Assembly: GCA_963791595.1 (NCBI GenBank)
Contig: CAWBTF010000037.1
Coordinates: forward strand, 1 to 64,000
From: JAEMQF01 sp963791595
GTDB taxonomy: Bacteria > Pseudomonadota > Gammaproteobacteria > Burkholderiales > Burkholderiaceae_C
Length of the DNA: 64,000 bases
Direction of reading: 5' to 3'
This document shows, piece by piece, positions 19,001-28,426 of this stretch (position 1 is the first letter of the stretch; every line of letters starts with the position of its first letter). Below the pieces are notes generated by a model. That model had not been told where the DNA came from. It saw nothing but the letters and a program-made list of their open reading frames with translations, and did not search any database. Both the position numbers and the translations under genes were made by a program.

Positions 19001-19775
19001 CCACGGCAGCTTCTTCGGGTCGAACGGCGCGGCTCGTCTTTGCGCGGGGTGGCGCTTGAAGAAGTCGTCTAGCGCGGCGAGGTTGCTGTCGTTCGGGTCT
19101 AGCTGCCACGCTTGGCTCAGGCGGTCGAACTCGGCTGAGCGTTGTTCGAACTGGGCTGACGGCCTCATGGTGGCGCGCTTCAATCTCTGCGGGGAGTTTC
19201 TTCGCCCTGAGATCTTTGCCCGTGGCCTCGAATTCCTGTCGCACGCTGCTCTGGCCGTTGCGGATCGATTTGAGGTGACTCTCCAGGCGCGCCTGATGCT
19301 CGGCGCGGCGATCATCGGGAAGGCGAATCGCGCTGCCCTGCACCTCGATGCGCATGTTCGGGCCGATGGCGCGTAGTTGCGGGGCGCTTGAAGGTGAATC
19401 GCTCCCGCTTGGCTTTGGTTTGGGGTTTCTCGCCGCGCTGTCGCTGCTCAGACCGCGCACCAGGTCCTGTGCTTGCTTGAGGTCTTCGCTCACCCGGTCC
19501 GCCGGGCTTCGCGAATTCTCCAGCTTGGCCGCTTCGATTCGCTGGTTCAGTGCGCTGAGCTGCTGCAACTGTCTCTGCGCCGCCGGGTTGACTGTGCCCT
19601 TGTCCTGCGCGATCACGCTCAAGGGACTGAGCGCGTTGAACACGAGCACGCCGATCACGCCGCGTGCGATGGCGCGAACGATGGGGTTGGCGGCTCGCTT
19701 CGGTTGCATCGTGCTCCCCTGCGGTGTTGGCGCTGTGGCATGTCGGATGTCGGTGGGCGGGGTGGTTGGCTTCAT
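16087..19775 (-). CDS. Transglutaminase-like polymorphic toxin with nuclease tip, two frameshifts
   Basis: One protein of about 1225 residues read across three frames, with single extra bases near 19164 and 18922. Order: signal-like segment (GVIGVLVFNALSPLSVIAQ), coiled-coil-like region, linker ending KTAWFQQLYGK, and transglutaminase-like domain (RRGNSTDIASATVALLRAAG, EHVWLQAYV, WVDIDPSY). Next come a long module with NFNNIAGDEIVFGLNGN, a hydrophobic segment near 16640-16760, a Cys cluster (CRCEVEP..CECKK) and a C-terminal nuclease domain with SVDLFSEPLQMACEVKTSF, a PD-(D/E)XK-type Asp..Glu-x-Lys site resembling DUF6310. The His and Asp of the transglutaminase triad are present, but the usual Cys position before the LLRAAG helix is not Cys. 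There are no RHS repeats. ATG 19775 overlaps the previous stop by four bases. Confidence 0.65.
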
Positions 19776-22700
19776 GGCGTGCACAGCCTGTCGGTGCTGG
19801 CCTCGATCGCTCTGGCCACGCCCAGTTGCGCGGCGGACAGGGTGGCGATGTCTTCACTGGCGATTCCGGCCAGTGCGTCCGCCGCCTTGATCCACTCCGT
19901 GAGCGCGCCCGCGGCGTTGCCTTGGGTCGTGTAGAGCCTGGCCTGCTGCGCGGCGCTCAGGGCCCGGTTGCGTGCCTGGGCGTCGTTGGCGGCGCTGGGG
20001 GACAGTTGTTCGATTGTCCCGATCGCGTCGTCGATGATCTGTGCCGCGCCTTGCACCACGAGGCTGTGTGAGGCCATGGCTTGCAGCTTGGGCGGCGCGA
20101 TGGCCGAAATGCTGTACACCTGGACGGGGAAGCCCAGCGTTCCCGTTGCGGCGTCGATGCGAACTCGCAGCCTGAACTCGGCGCTGCCTCCCACCGGCAG
20201 CGTGGTGTGCCGGGTCGCTTGTGCCGGGCTGGTGGCCGTGGCCGGCGTGAACTGGGCTTGCGGCAATCCTTCGATGAAGCTCACGCCCGTGGGCAGCGTG
20301 GCCCGCACTTCGATTTCTACCGCGTGGCTGCCGCGGTTCACGACCTCGGTGGCGAGCACGGTCACGTCGCCTTGGGTCAGCGGCGGCTTGGATGCGATGG
20401 TGCCGATCGCCGCTTCCAGCAGCGCCAGGTGCTGGGCGTTGCTGCTCCCTCCCGGCGCGGCAAGCATGCCGGCCAAGTCGAACGCGAACAGCGCGCTGTG
20501 GCCTTCGCCCCAGGCGTCGAGAACGATCGCCGGGTCGGTGCCAAATGTTGCCGCCACCTGGCCCGTGGTGGGCTGGAAGCGCGTGGGCTGGCCCAAAGTG
20601 GGCAGGGTATCGGGCAGGCTGGCGTCGAACACGCTGCCGGGCTCGATGGTCGCGCCGTGGCCCTGACCCGGCAGCTTGCCGATCTGCTTGACTCCGGCCA
20701 CGGGGTGCAGCAACTGATTGCGCGAGTCGTGCACGCCGTCCATGATCAAGCCTTCTCCACGGCGCACGGCTTCGCGCAGTTCCTTGGCGAGCTGGATCGA
20801 GAGTTTGATCGCGCCGCCGCTGACCCAGTAGGCGTTCCAGGTGCCGCAGCGGAACTCTGCTTCGAAAGCTGCGGCGCTGCTGACGATGCGGTGCGGGAAG
20901 TTCAATGCGGTCAAGGCCGCGTCGATGGCGATGCTCCGCTGTTGCACGCAGGCCGGGTCATCGTTGCCGCCGTTGTTCACTGGGCAGGACACGAGCACGA
21001 GGATGCGTGCATCCGCCGCGGTGCGCGCACTGGCGCCCAGGTCGATGCGGACCGGCGACTCGATGAGCTTGAAGGCGGCTTGGGCGAGAACGACCTCGCG
21101 GCCCCCGATCACCGCGGCCAGGACCGCGACCACGTCGCCGGGTACGCCCACCGCGGTCCAGTTGACGCCGCTCAGCCAGGTCTCTCCCACCGCCAGATTG
21201 GCGGTGAAGGAGTATTCACCGCGCAGCACGTTGGCCGCGGGGTCGACGAGGCGCAGCTTGAGCGGCATGGCAACGAGCGCGGTGTTGCCGGCGTTGAGGA
21301 CGCTGAAGGCAATGCTGGCTTGTTCGCCCAGGGCCACTGCAACGCTTGGAACGTCCAGCGCGCCGCGCAAGCCGATGCCGCTGTAGTCGGTGCCCAGGAC
21401 GTTAAAGCGCAGCATGCTGCTCGAGCGCAGGCCGCCCAGGTTGTCTCGCACGGTGAGGGTGGCGGTGTATTCGCCGGGGGCCAGGGTGCTGGCGGGGACG
21501 CTGTAGCCGTATTCGCGGCTGGCTTGGGGGGCGAGCTGGGCGATAGGCTCTGTCTGGCTCCAGACCTGCTGGCCTTGGGCGTTGGCGATTGCCGTGGTGG
21601 CGCTCAGCTCGTCGATGAGCATGTTGGCGGTCGTGTTGAACACGCGCGAGCGCAATTGCACCGTCTGCGCGGCGTTGTAGCTCACGCGGTCGGCGCCGAT
21701 GCGCGAGCCCACGTGGGCGGTATGGCTGGCTTCTACCGCGAAGGGGGCGAGAGCCGTGGCGTAGACCAGACCGGCGGAGTCGATCAGCTCGGCGCGCAGT
21801 TGGTAGGCTCCGGTGAGCACGCCGGCCGCGGGCCAGGGGGCCGTGAGGCTGCTCTGCTGGCCTGCACCCACGTTGAGCGATGCGGGCAGGGCCAGCGTGT
21901 CCACCGGTGCACCGGAGGCAGTCTCGACGCTCAGCCGCACTTGCGCGGCGCGGCTGAAGCTGCCGCTGTTGGCCACACTCGCGCTGAACTGGGCGGTGTC
22001 GAGTTCGGTGTAGACGGGCTTGTCGGTGGCGGCGGCGATGGCCAGCGACACGGCGATGGTGCTCAGGTCGGCCTGCACGCTGTTGTTGCCGCGGTCGAAG
22101 TCGGTGATTGCGCTTCGGCCGGTGCCGTCGTCGTCGGCGACGACGCGAACTGTCGCGATCGTCGCGAGCGAGCTGCTCGTGTCCAGGTTCAGGTCTTCAT
22201 ATTCGCCGGCGGACAGGGCGCGTGGGATAGGCACGACGCCGAGCAGGGTGGTGCCGGCCGTGCCGCCGTAGAAGGCGACCTTCAGGCCCGAAGGCGTGGA
22301 CAACGCGCCGCCGTTGCCGATGCGCGCGGTGATGCGCGAGGGCGTTGTGCCGCCGCCGTCGCGAACCCGCAGGTAGGACGCGGTCGCGTCGGCCACCGCC
22401 GTGGCGGAGATGTCCAGGCGCTTGTTCGCGCGGAACGTGTTGTGCGCTAGCCAGGAGGGTTGCGGCCGGGCCGGAATCGTCAGGTCGTCGTTGACGTTGG
22501 TGATGCTGTAGGCGTGCTGGTTCCATAACGAACGCACGTTGACCCAGCTGTTGTTCTCGTCCTGATACACGCGGATGCCGTGCACGATCCTGAACGCGTA
22601 ATCGTTGGCTGCGATCACCATGTCCGCATGACCGTCACCGTCGACATCCGCAACAAGCGGGTACTCGATCAGCGTGCCTGACGAGTTGGGTATTTCCCAC

Positions 22701-25700
22701 AACGTGGCGCCGTCCGTTCCTCGATATGCACGGAGTTTTAGCTCGTCGGCGTAGAGCACTTCCGCCGCGCCATCGCCGTCGAAGTCGAACACGGTCGACC
22801 CGGTGATCTGCGAAGAGAAGTCCTGTGACGTGCGCGACCACCGAACCGAACCGTCGCCGTTGAACACCGTGTATGCATTGGCGCCCGCGACCCCGATGTC
22901 GGGCTTGCCGTCGCCGTTGACGTCGGCGACCGTCGGTGGGCCACCGCGGCCACCACCCGGAATCGGCACCTTCCACTTCAACTGTCCCTGGCGGGTGTAG
23001 AGGGCAACCGTGCCCTCGCTCACGAGTGCGATCTCGGGGTGTCCGTCGAGGTCGAAGTCGCCGACGGCGGCATAGCCGTCCTGCTGGTGCCACAGCAATT
23101 GGCCGGTGGACGAGTAGACCGAGCCGCCAACGATGACGTTTTGCTGGCCGCTGCGCTCGAGGTCGGCAGCGATAGCAACGCCGGAGAGCAAAGAGCCGGC
23201 CACGCTGCTACCGGCGGCGGAACCGCTGCCTACCCACTTGCGGGCTCCAGTGGCTGAGAAGACAGTCCGGCCAACAAGCACTTCGGGCGAACCGTCGCCG
23301 TCGAGATCGGCGACCGATATCCCGGCAAAGGGGGCCTGGCTAGCCACAACCCAGGTGTCGCTGACCCACAGGCGCGATCCGTCGTTGCGGTAAGCCACAA
23401 CCCGGCCGTCGACTGTGGTCGCGATGATTTCAGGCTTGCCGTCGCGGTTTAGGTCGGCCAACGCGAGTGCCGACGAGGCGGAGATGCGTGAAGTGGTGTC
23501 GCGGATTGTCAGCAACTCTTGCCCTGTTGCACCGTGCACGACGCGCAGTACGCCTTCCCCAACGTATGTTGTTCCGAAAGGCGGGAAGGTGACGAAGGCG
23601 ACCACGGGAGCATCGAGCACGTCGACGCGGCCATCGCCATTGGTGTCCATGAGGCGCCCGATGACCGGGGCCATCATCACCTGGTTGTAGTCGGGATGGA
23701 CGCTCGATCCGCTCCAATGCCACTTGAGCTTGGGCTTGAAAGTGCCGATTGCCGGCTGCACCTCGGCTGCGTCAGCGGTGGACTTGATGTTGTTGGCCTC
23801 GTTGATCTCGGCGATCGCCTGCTCGCTGTCGATCCAGACATGGATCGGCGCGTCGCGGAAGGGCAGCGTGCCCGTTACCGCGATGCTCAACGTGATCGAC
23901 TGCGCGGGCTGCAGCAATGTCGTCAGCGTCGCCTGTCCGATCTGGCGGTCCACGACCGCATCGAAGCGCCCGTCGCGGTCCAGGTCGACGAAGGCGATCA
24001 GCCTTGCCTCGCGCGGCTGCGGGGCGCGCCCGGCGTTGGTGACCTCAACGGCGATCGAGCCGCTGACGGTTAACCTTTGCGCGTCAGTCACCGCGCTGCC
24101 GCGCCTGACCGACACGAGTTTCAAGTCAGGCAGCAGTGCGTCGGTGCCGCTGGGGCGCAGCCGCAATTGACCCATGTCCTTGGACTCGAGCGGCTCGACC
24201 TGGTAAGTCACCGAGACCGGGTCGTGGCCTGCGGCGGCGACTTCGATCAGCACTGAATCCACCGATAGCGCGGATACCGTGAAGCGCCCATCCTGCGCCG
24301 TGACGAGGTTGCGCATGGCCTGCCCCACCGGCGTGGCGCGCACGGAGATGCCGGCCAGCGGCTGTTCGGTCGCCGCGCTCACCAGTGCGAATGACATGGA
24401 CGCCGTGTTCGCGCCGCTCGGGCTGGTTGCCGTGGCGTACAAGTTGGGCGAGAAGTCGTAGGCGTTGGGTGCGTCGCAGGCGAGGTTGTGGGCGCCGCTC
24501 ACGCCGTCATAGCCTGCCGCGGCAACTGCAACGGTCGTGCGTCCGGTGACCAAGCTGCCGATGAGGAAGGCGCCAGCCGCATCGGTGACGGCGCTGCGCA
24601 CGTTGGCCCCACCCAGTGTCACGCTTGCGCCGGAGATCGGCGTTGCGTCGGTGCCGCGGCGCACATAGCCGTACATGCGGCATCCCTGGGTGTCCGACCC
24701 TGAGCCCGCGCTCGTCAACTGCAGCGATGGCGAGAAGTCGTATTCGGTCGCAGCAGCGGCGTTGATGGCGGCTGACGCGTTGAGGTAGCCGCCCTTGCCC
24801 GCCGTGATGATGTAGCTGCCCGGCGTGACACTGCTGAACATGTAGCGGCCTTGCGCGTCGGTGGTCTGCGCGGGAAGCGCGCCGAGCGTCACCGTGGCTT
24901 CTGCCAGCGGCAGCCCGGTGTTGTCGAGGACCCGCCCGCCGACTCTGGCGGTGGTGGTGCTTGCAGTGCTGCGGCTGAGCAGGATGCGGCCGAGGTCGAT
25001 GGTGCGGTCGGCCAGCAGCGCGAAGTTGAAGAGTTGCTGCGTGTAGGTGGCCAGGGTCAGCGTGGCGCTGTAGTTGCCGGGCGCCAGGCCTGTGACCGAG
25101 ATGCGGCCCTCCATGTTCGAGGTGGCGCTCGTGACCGTGGGGCCCTGCAGGCTCAGGCTCACCCCGGCCAGGGACGCGCCGGTTTGGCTGTCGGCGACTT
25201 GCAGTGCGAGCGCGGCCTGGGTCGGCGGGCTCGATGCGATGCCGCTCAGGCGCAGCGCGCGAATCGCCAGCGCGGTCGTATAGGGATCCTGGCTCCAGCT
25301 GCCGTCGGCGGATTGGGTGGCGAGCAGCGCGTCGCGGACGATTGCGCGAGGCGTGGGGTCGGTGCCGAGGAAGTCGTGCACGGCTTCGAACACGAGGGCG
25401 TTGACCCAGACGGTCGAATCCCACAGGCCATCGGCACGGCGCGCGCCGAGCAGGTAGTTGGCGGCGAGCATCGCTGAAGCGGCGGCGCTGGCATTGCGGG
25501 GCGCCGCGTCGCGCAATGCGCGCAGGGCAACTGAGCTGGTCACGAGCGGTGAACGCGGTGATGCGTCCCACGTGCCGGAGGGCGCCTGGCGCAGCCGCAG
25601 CCAGCTCACGGCGAGATCGGCGTGCGCTGTGGGAGCCAGCAAGGCGCGAAGGGTCCAGGCGGTGTCGAGCACGGTTGCGCCGGCCTGGGCATGCGCCGCA

Positions 25701-26134
25701 ACGCCGCCGTCGGGGCCTTGCAGGGCAATCAACTGGGCGTCCAGCGCGCTTGCGTCGATGCCCGCGGAGCGCAACGCCAACGCCTTGCGCGCGGTGGCAT
25801 CCGCTTCAATGGTGGGTAAGGATTGCAGTGCCGAAATCAGGGACGGCGGGACTGTTCGGCCGGCATCCCTGATCGTGCGAACGGCTTCAGTGCGCGCTTG
25901 AAACGCTGTGGCCACTGAGTTCCCCTCGGAGGCGAGGCTGCCGTCGGCTGAAACCTGCGATGTCAGCCAGTCCAGGCCGCGTGATTGGGCAATCTCCGAT
26001 TGGGCGAGTGACTGTTCAGCGAAGAAGAATGAGAGCGCGAACAGGGTCGCGAAGGCTCGCAGTGCGGGCCGATCGCTACCGAGCCATCGCGCCACCGAAG
26101 TGGACCTCAGCCCAAATCGCCACAGCCAGCCCAT
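19772..26134 (-). CDS. Giant exported surface protein: toroid, Ig-like and FG-GAP domains
   Basis: A 2120-residue secreted protein with a long signal peptide ending near LAQSE (residue 45). Residues about 50-300 are an alpha-toroid of the prenyltransferase/squalene-cyclase type (GLDWLTSQVSADGSL, ATQSADGSWSQDPYTTAL). Residues about 310-660 hold four carboxypeptidase-regulatory-like beta domains (VGGRVLDNTGLPLAEATVTL), and 670-790 a CARDB-like domain. Residues about 800-1190 are FG-GAP/VCBS propeller repeats with calcium-type loops (DTNGDGRVD, DLDGDGSPE, DVNGDGKPD, DVDGDGHAD). The rest holds further CARDB and DUF11-like beta domains. It leads the toxin operon and overlaps the next gene by four bases, suggesting it presents, delivers or stabilises the transglutaminase-toxin protein at the cell surface. 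That role is inference. Confidence 0.8.
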   Translation of the reverse strand: MGWLWRFGLRSTSVARWLGSDRPALRAFATLFALSFFFAEQSLAQSEIAQSRGLDWLTSQVSADGSLASEGNSVATAFQARTEAVRTIRDAGRTVPPSLISALQSLPTIEADATARKALALRSAGIDASALDAQLIALQGPDGGVAAHAQAGATVLDTAWTLRALLAPTAHADLAVSWLRLRQAPSGTWDASPRSPLVTSSVALRALRDAAPRNASAAASAMLAANYLLGARRADGLWDSTVWVNALVFEAVHDFLGTDPTPRAIVRDALLATQSADGSWSQDPYTTALAIRALRLSGIASSPPTQAALALQVADSQTGASLAGVSLSLQGPTVTSATSNMEGRISVTGLAPGNYSATLTLATYTQQLFNFALLADRTIDLGRILLSRSTASTTTARVGGRVLDNTGLPLAEATVTLGALPAQTTDAQGRYMFSSVTPGSYIITAGKGGYLNASAAINAAAATEYDFSPSLQLTSAGSGSDTQGCRMYGYVRRGTDATPISGASVTLGGANVRSAVTDAAGAFLIGSLVTGRTTVAVAAAGYDGVSGAHNLACDAPNAYDFSPNLYATATSPSGANTASMSFALVSAATEQPLAGISVRATPVGQAMRNLVTAQDGRFTVSALSVDSVLIEVAAAGHDPVSVTYQVEPLESKDMGQLRLRPSGTDALLPDLKLVSVRRGSAVTDAQRLTVSGSIAVEVTNAGRAPQPREARLIAFVDLDRDGRFDAVVDRQIGQATLTTLLQPAQSITLSIAVTGTLPFRDAPIHVWIDSEQAIAEINEANNIKSTADAAEVQPAIGTFKPKLKWHWSGSSVHPDYNQVMMAPVIGRLMDTNGDGRVDVLDAPVVAFVTFPPFGTTYVGEGVLRVVHGATGQELLTIRDTTSRISASSALALADLNRDGKPEIIATTVDGRVVAYRNDGSRLWVSDTWVVASQAPFAGISVADLDGDGSPEVLVGRTVFSATGARKWVGSGSAAGSSVAGSLLSGVAIAADLERSGQQNVIVGGSVYSSTGQLLWHQQDGYAAVGDFDLDGHPEIALVSEGTVALYTRQGQLKWKVPIPGGGRGGPPTVADVNGDGKPDIGVAGANAYTVFNGDGSVRWSRTSQDFSSQITGSTVFDFDGDGAAEVLYADELKLRAYRGTDGATLWEIPNSSGTLIEYPLVADVDGDGHADMVIAANDYAFRIVHGIRVYQDENNSWVNVRSLWNQHAYSITNVNDDLTIPARPQPSWLAHNTFRANKRLDISATAVADATASYLRVRDGGGTTPSRITARIGNGGALSTPSGLKVAFYGGTAGTTLLGVVPIPRALSAGEYEDLNLDTSSSLATIATVRVVADDDGTGRSAITDFDRGNNSVQADLSTIAVSLAIAAATDKPVYTELDTAQFSASVANSGSFSRAAQVRLSVETASGAPVDTLALPASLNVGAGQQSSLTAPWPAAGVLTGAYQLRAELIDSAGLVYATALAPFAVEASHTAHVGSRIGADRVSYNAAQTVQLRSRVFNTTANMLIDELSATTAIANAQGQQVWSQTEPIAQLAPQASREYGYSVPASTLAPGEYTATLTVRDNLGGLRSSSMLRFNVLGTDYSGIGLRGALDVPSVAVALGEQASIAFSVLNAGNTALVAMPLKLRLVDPAANVLRGEYSFTANLAVGETWLSGVNWTAVGVPGDVVAVLAAVIGGREVVLAQAAFKLIESPVRIDLGASARTAADARILVLVSCPVNNGGNDDPACVQQRSIAIDAALTALNFPHRIVSSAAAFEAEFRCGTWNAYWVSGGAIKLSIQLAKELREAVRRGEGLIMDGVHDSRNQLLHPVAGVKQIGKLPGQGHGATIEPGSVFDASLPDTLPTLGQPTRFQPTTGQVAATFGTDPAIVLDAWGEGHSALFAFDLAGMLAAPGGSSNAQHLALLEAAIGTIASKPPLTQGDVTVLATEVVNRGSHAVEIEVRATLPTGVSFIEGLPQAQFTPATATSPAQATRHTTLPVGGSAEFRLRVRIDAATGTLGFPVQVYSISAIAPPKLQAMASHSLVVQGAAQIIDDAIGTIEQLSPSAANDAQARNRALSAAQQARLYTTQGNAAGALTEWIKAADALAGIASEDIATLSAAQLGVARAIEASTDRLCTP

Positions 26135-26307
26135 TGAATTTCCTCCGACGAGTCTGGGGCCATGACGGCCTGCTCACACTGATCTGACGTTCAATGTACC
26201 GACGGGTCACAACTGTTCGATTGCGGAGTTTCCCGAGATGTAACGGTGAATATTACCCAAACACTCGCGCTCTCGCGGAGTGCGCAGTCACCGTGAGTGC
26301 GACAAGA
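26135..26307. other. Promoter region of the toxin operon
   Basis: 173 bases between the AraC-family gene and the giant surface-protein gene, both on the minus strand. AT content is higher than in the neighbouring genes (for example around 26190-26260), as expected for a promoter. No defined operator, terminator hairpin or gene could be picked out. Confidence 0.35.
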
Positions 26308-27241
26308 CTACTTCGCCCTTCGGTACTGCGAAGGCGTGCAGCCGCGGTGCAAATGAAAGATCGCCGAGAAGTGCGCCGCGCTCGAAAAGCCGCAGCGCAG
26401 CGCGATCGTCGACACCTGGTCGGCGCTGCTGTGCAGCAGTTCGCAGGCACGATCCAGGCGCCGCTCGAGCACGTACTGGTGCGGCGTCGCGCCAGTGGCC
26501 TTGTGGAATGAGCGCAGGAAGTGGCCGACCGACATCGATGCGATTTCGGCCAGGCTTTCGAGGCGGATGTCGCCGTCGAGGCGCGCTTTCACGAAGTCTT
26601 CGATGCGGCGCACGATGAACGGGCGCAGCGGCGTGACGTTCGAGGCGTTGTCCGGCGGGTTCTCGGCCGATCCCGGGTGCTCCGATAGCAGCGTCTCCAG
26701 GTGGCGAATCAGCAGGCTGCCGGTTTCGTCGAGGAACTGCGAGGCCTCCAGGCGCGACTCGTGCGTGCACGAGTCGACTTCGGCGAGCATCAGTCGAAAG
26801 TAGCTTTCGATCCACGGGTCTCGCAGGCTCACGACCGCCTGTTGCGGTTGGCCGTCGGCGCCGCGCCGATCGGACACGCTGATCGCATCGCGCGGGATGT
26901 ACAGGTGCACGTGCACCGATTCGCCCTCGGACGTCCATGGTCCACTGCACCTCGCGCTGTGCCGGTACGAAGGCGATCGAGCCCAGGCGTTGCCGCATAT
27001 GCATGGGCACGCCGTCGATCACGAGCGTGGTCTCGGTGCGTCCGGAAGCGCAGTACGACAACACGTGATCGTCCAGACGCAAGGGTTCGCTCAACTGCAC
27101 ATGGCGGCGGCGCCAGCGTGCGGCCATCAGGCCGGAGCCGTTGTTCGCGCCGATCAGAAAATCCGGCTGGGTACCGCTGCTGAGCGCCACCGCGGCCCCG
27201 GCCGATGTGGGCGGCAGGGCCGTGACATCGAGTCGTTGCAT
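26308..27241 (-). CDS. AraC-family transcriptional regulator, one frameshift
   Basis: Read as one protein of about 310 residues with one extra base near 26925 (GACGTCCGAGGG, where GACGTCGAGGG keeps the frame). The N-terminal half is a cupin-like sensing domain (MQRLDVTALPPTSAG to VHVHLYIPRDAI). The C-terminal 100 residues are a typical double helix-turn-helix: LESLAEIASMSVGHFLRSFH and STIALRCGFSSAAHFSAIFH, ending CTPSQYRRAK. It lies just upstream of the toxin operon in the same direction and may control it, but no binding site could be identified. Start ATG 27241 is inferred from where the conserved domain begins. Confidence 0.75.
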
Positions 27242-27381
27242 GTGGGTTCCGCGCGCCTGTCGTGGTGGTGGATCGACCGCAAACTCTATCAATCCTTGCT
27301 CGCCACAACATCGCGAAAACACCTAGTGAGGCGAGTGCTGAACCCTATCCACGCGCTGCTGCTTTTCTTAAGTCAAGGCCT

Positions 27382-27396
27382 GTCCAGAATCTGGAC
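27382..27396. promoter_or_regulatory. Inverted repeat between AraC gene and pilus operon end
   Basis: GTCCAG-AAT-CTGGAC, a perfect six-base inverted repeat with a three-base spacer, in the 227-base gap between the AraC gene start (27241) and the last secretion-operon gene (stop 27469). It may be an operator for the AraC gene or part of the convergent end of the operon. No T-run follows on either strand. Confidence 0.35.
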
Positions 27397-27468
27397 TGAA
27401 TATGTCGATCATGTGACGCCCGTTCGGTGCGAGACGGCGATGCGCTTACCCGCCGCGTCGGGAAGCGG

Positions 27469-28014
27469 TCACTTCTTCGGTGCGGGCTTTTCCTGCGTGG
27501 CGCGGCGCGGTGCGGTGGCTTGCGGCGTCGCCTTGAAGACCCAGCTTCGATAGCTCGATGCATCGGCGAACTCAGCGAACTCGGCATCAAAATTGCCGCG
27601 CTTGATCGGCGCCGCTTCCGACAGGCTGTGGAAGCCGACGATGAAGCCGTCGGCGCTGCGCACGATGCCCCACTCGTCTTTGCCGGTCAGCGGGTCGACG
27701 GGCACGCGGCGCAGGTGCCGGCGCACGCCGGGCACGCGCGGGTCGCGCAGCAGCTGTTCCAGCGTGCGTGGAAAGCGCGGCTGGCCCACCGGCGTCGTGT
27801 TCGCGTAACTCGTCAATGCGGCGCGAAACTGCGCGCCCAGGAACAGCAGTTCCTGTTCGGCGCCGCGCCGCTGCGTGACCCCGCCGAGCTGGATCGACGC
27901 GGTGGCCGCGATCGAGATGATCGACATCAGGATCAGCAGGCCGAGGTAGGTGAAGCCGGCCCGCGCCGCGCGCGCCCGGCACGGCGAATCAAAGTTCGGA
28001 GAACGGCTTGCCAT
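27469..28014 (-). CDS. Minor pseudopilin-like protein lacking Glu5
   Basis: A 181-residue prepilin-like protein. A short basic leader (MASRSPNFDSPCRARAAR) is followed by the processing site AG-FTYLGLLILMSIISIAATA. The Glu at position +5 of mature pilins is replaced (F-T-Y-L-G). The soluble part has a conserved pseudopilin-type loop, RHLRRVPVDPLTGKDEWGIV. It starts 26 bases inside the preceding pilin gene, so translation is coupled, and is the last gene of the secretion operon. The loss of Glu5 recalls tip pseudopilins such as GspK, but its size differs and the role is inferred. Confidence 0.75.
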   Translation of the reverse strand: MASRSPNFDSPCRARAARAGFTYLGLLILMSIISIAATASIQLGGVTQRRGAEQELLFLGAQFRAALTSYANTTPVGQPRFPRTLEQLLRDPRVPGVRRHLRRVPVDPLTGKDEWGIVRSADGFIVGFHSLSEAAPIKRGNFDAEFAEFADASSYRSWVFKATPQATAPRRATQEKPAPKK

Positions 28015-28426
28015 CGATCGTATTGCCTTGCGCCGAACTTCGAATGTCGTAGACGCGGCCTTTCGCGTCACCGTCGGGGGCGACGATGACCCACGCGTCG
28101 CGCGTCTCGGTGATCGGGTCGGCCGGAATGGCGCGCAGGTACTTGCGCTCGACCAGTTCTTCCAGGCTCTCCGGGTAGCGCCCGGTGTCGCCGTAGAACT
28201 TGTCGATCGTTTCGCGCACCGTGCGCAGGTTTTCCTTCAGCACCGTTTCCTTCGACGTGTCGATGCTCTGAAAGTAGCGCGGCAGCGCGAGCGTCAGCAG
28301 CAGGCTGACGATGGCCATCACGACGATCAGCTCGATCAGCGTGAATCCGCGCAGCGCCCGGCGTGCCGCGGAGCGCGCGGGTGTGGCCGCGGGTGTGGCA
28401 TCACCACTTGCGATACGGAACGCCAT
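27989..28426 (-). CDS. Type II secretion/type IV pilin-like protein
   Basis: A 145-residue prepilin: leader of about 25 residues, processing site RG-FTLIELIVVMAIVSLLLTLALP with Glu5 present, then a long alpha-helix (TSKETVLKENLRTVRETIDKF) and a loop RYPESLEELVERKYLRAIPADPIT shared by GspG-type pseudopilins. The ATG at 28426 lies 25 bases inside the preceding pilin gene. One of three pilin-like genes at the distal end of the operon, it probably forms part of the pseudopilus. Confidence 0.85.
   Translation of the reverse strand: MAFRIASGDATPAATPARSAARRALRGFTLIELIVVMAIVSLLLTLALPRYFQSIDTSKETVLKENLRTVRETIDKFYGDTGRYPESLEELVERKYLRAIPADPITETRDAWVIVAPDGDAKGRVYDIRSSAQGNTIDGKPFSEL

Noticed and set aside
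20081..22450. A 789-codon open frame opposite the giant surface protein
   Set aside because: It is antisense to well-conserved domains, rich in Arg/Gly/Ala, with no ribosome site or signal. Long shadow frames are expected at this GC content.
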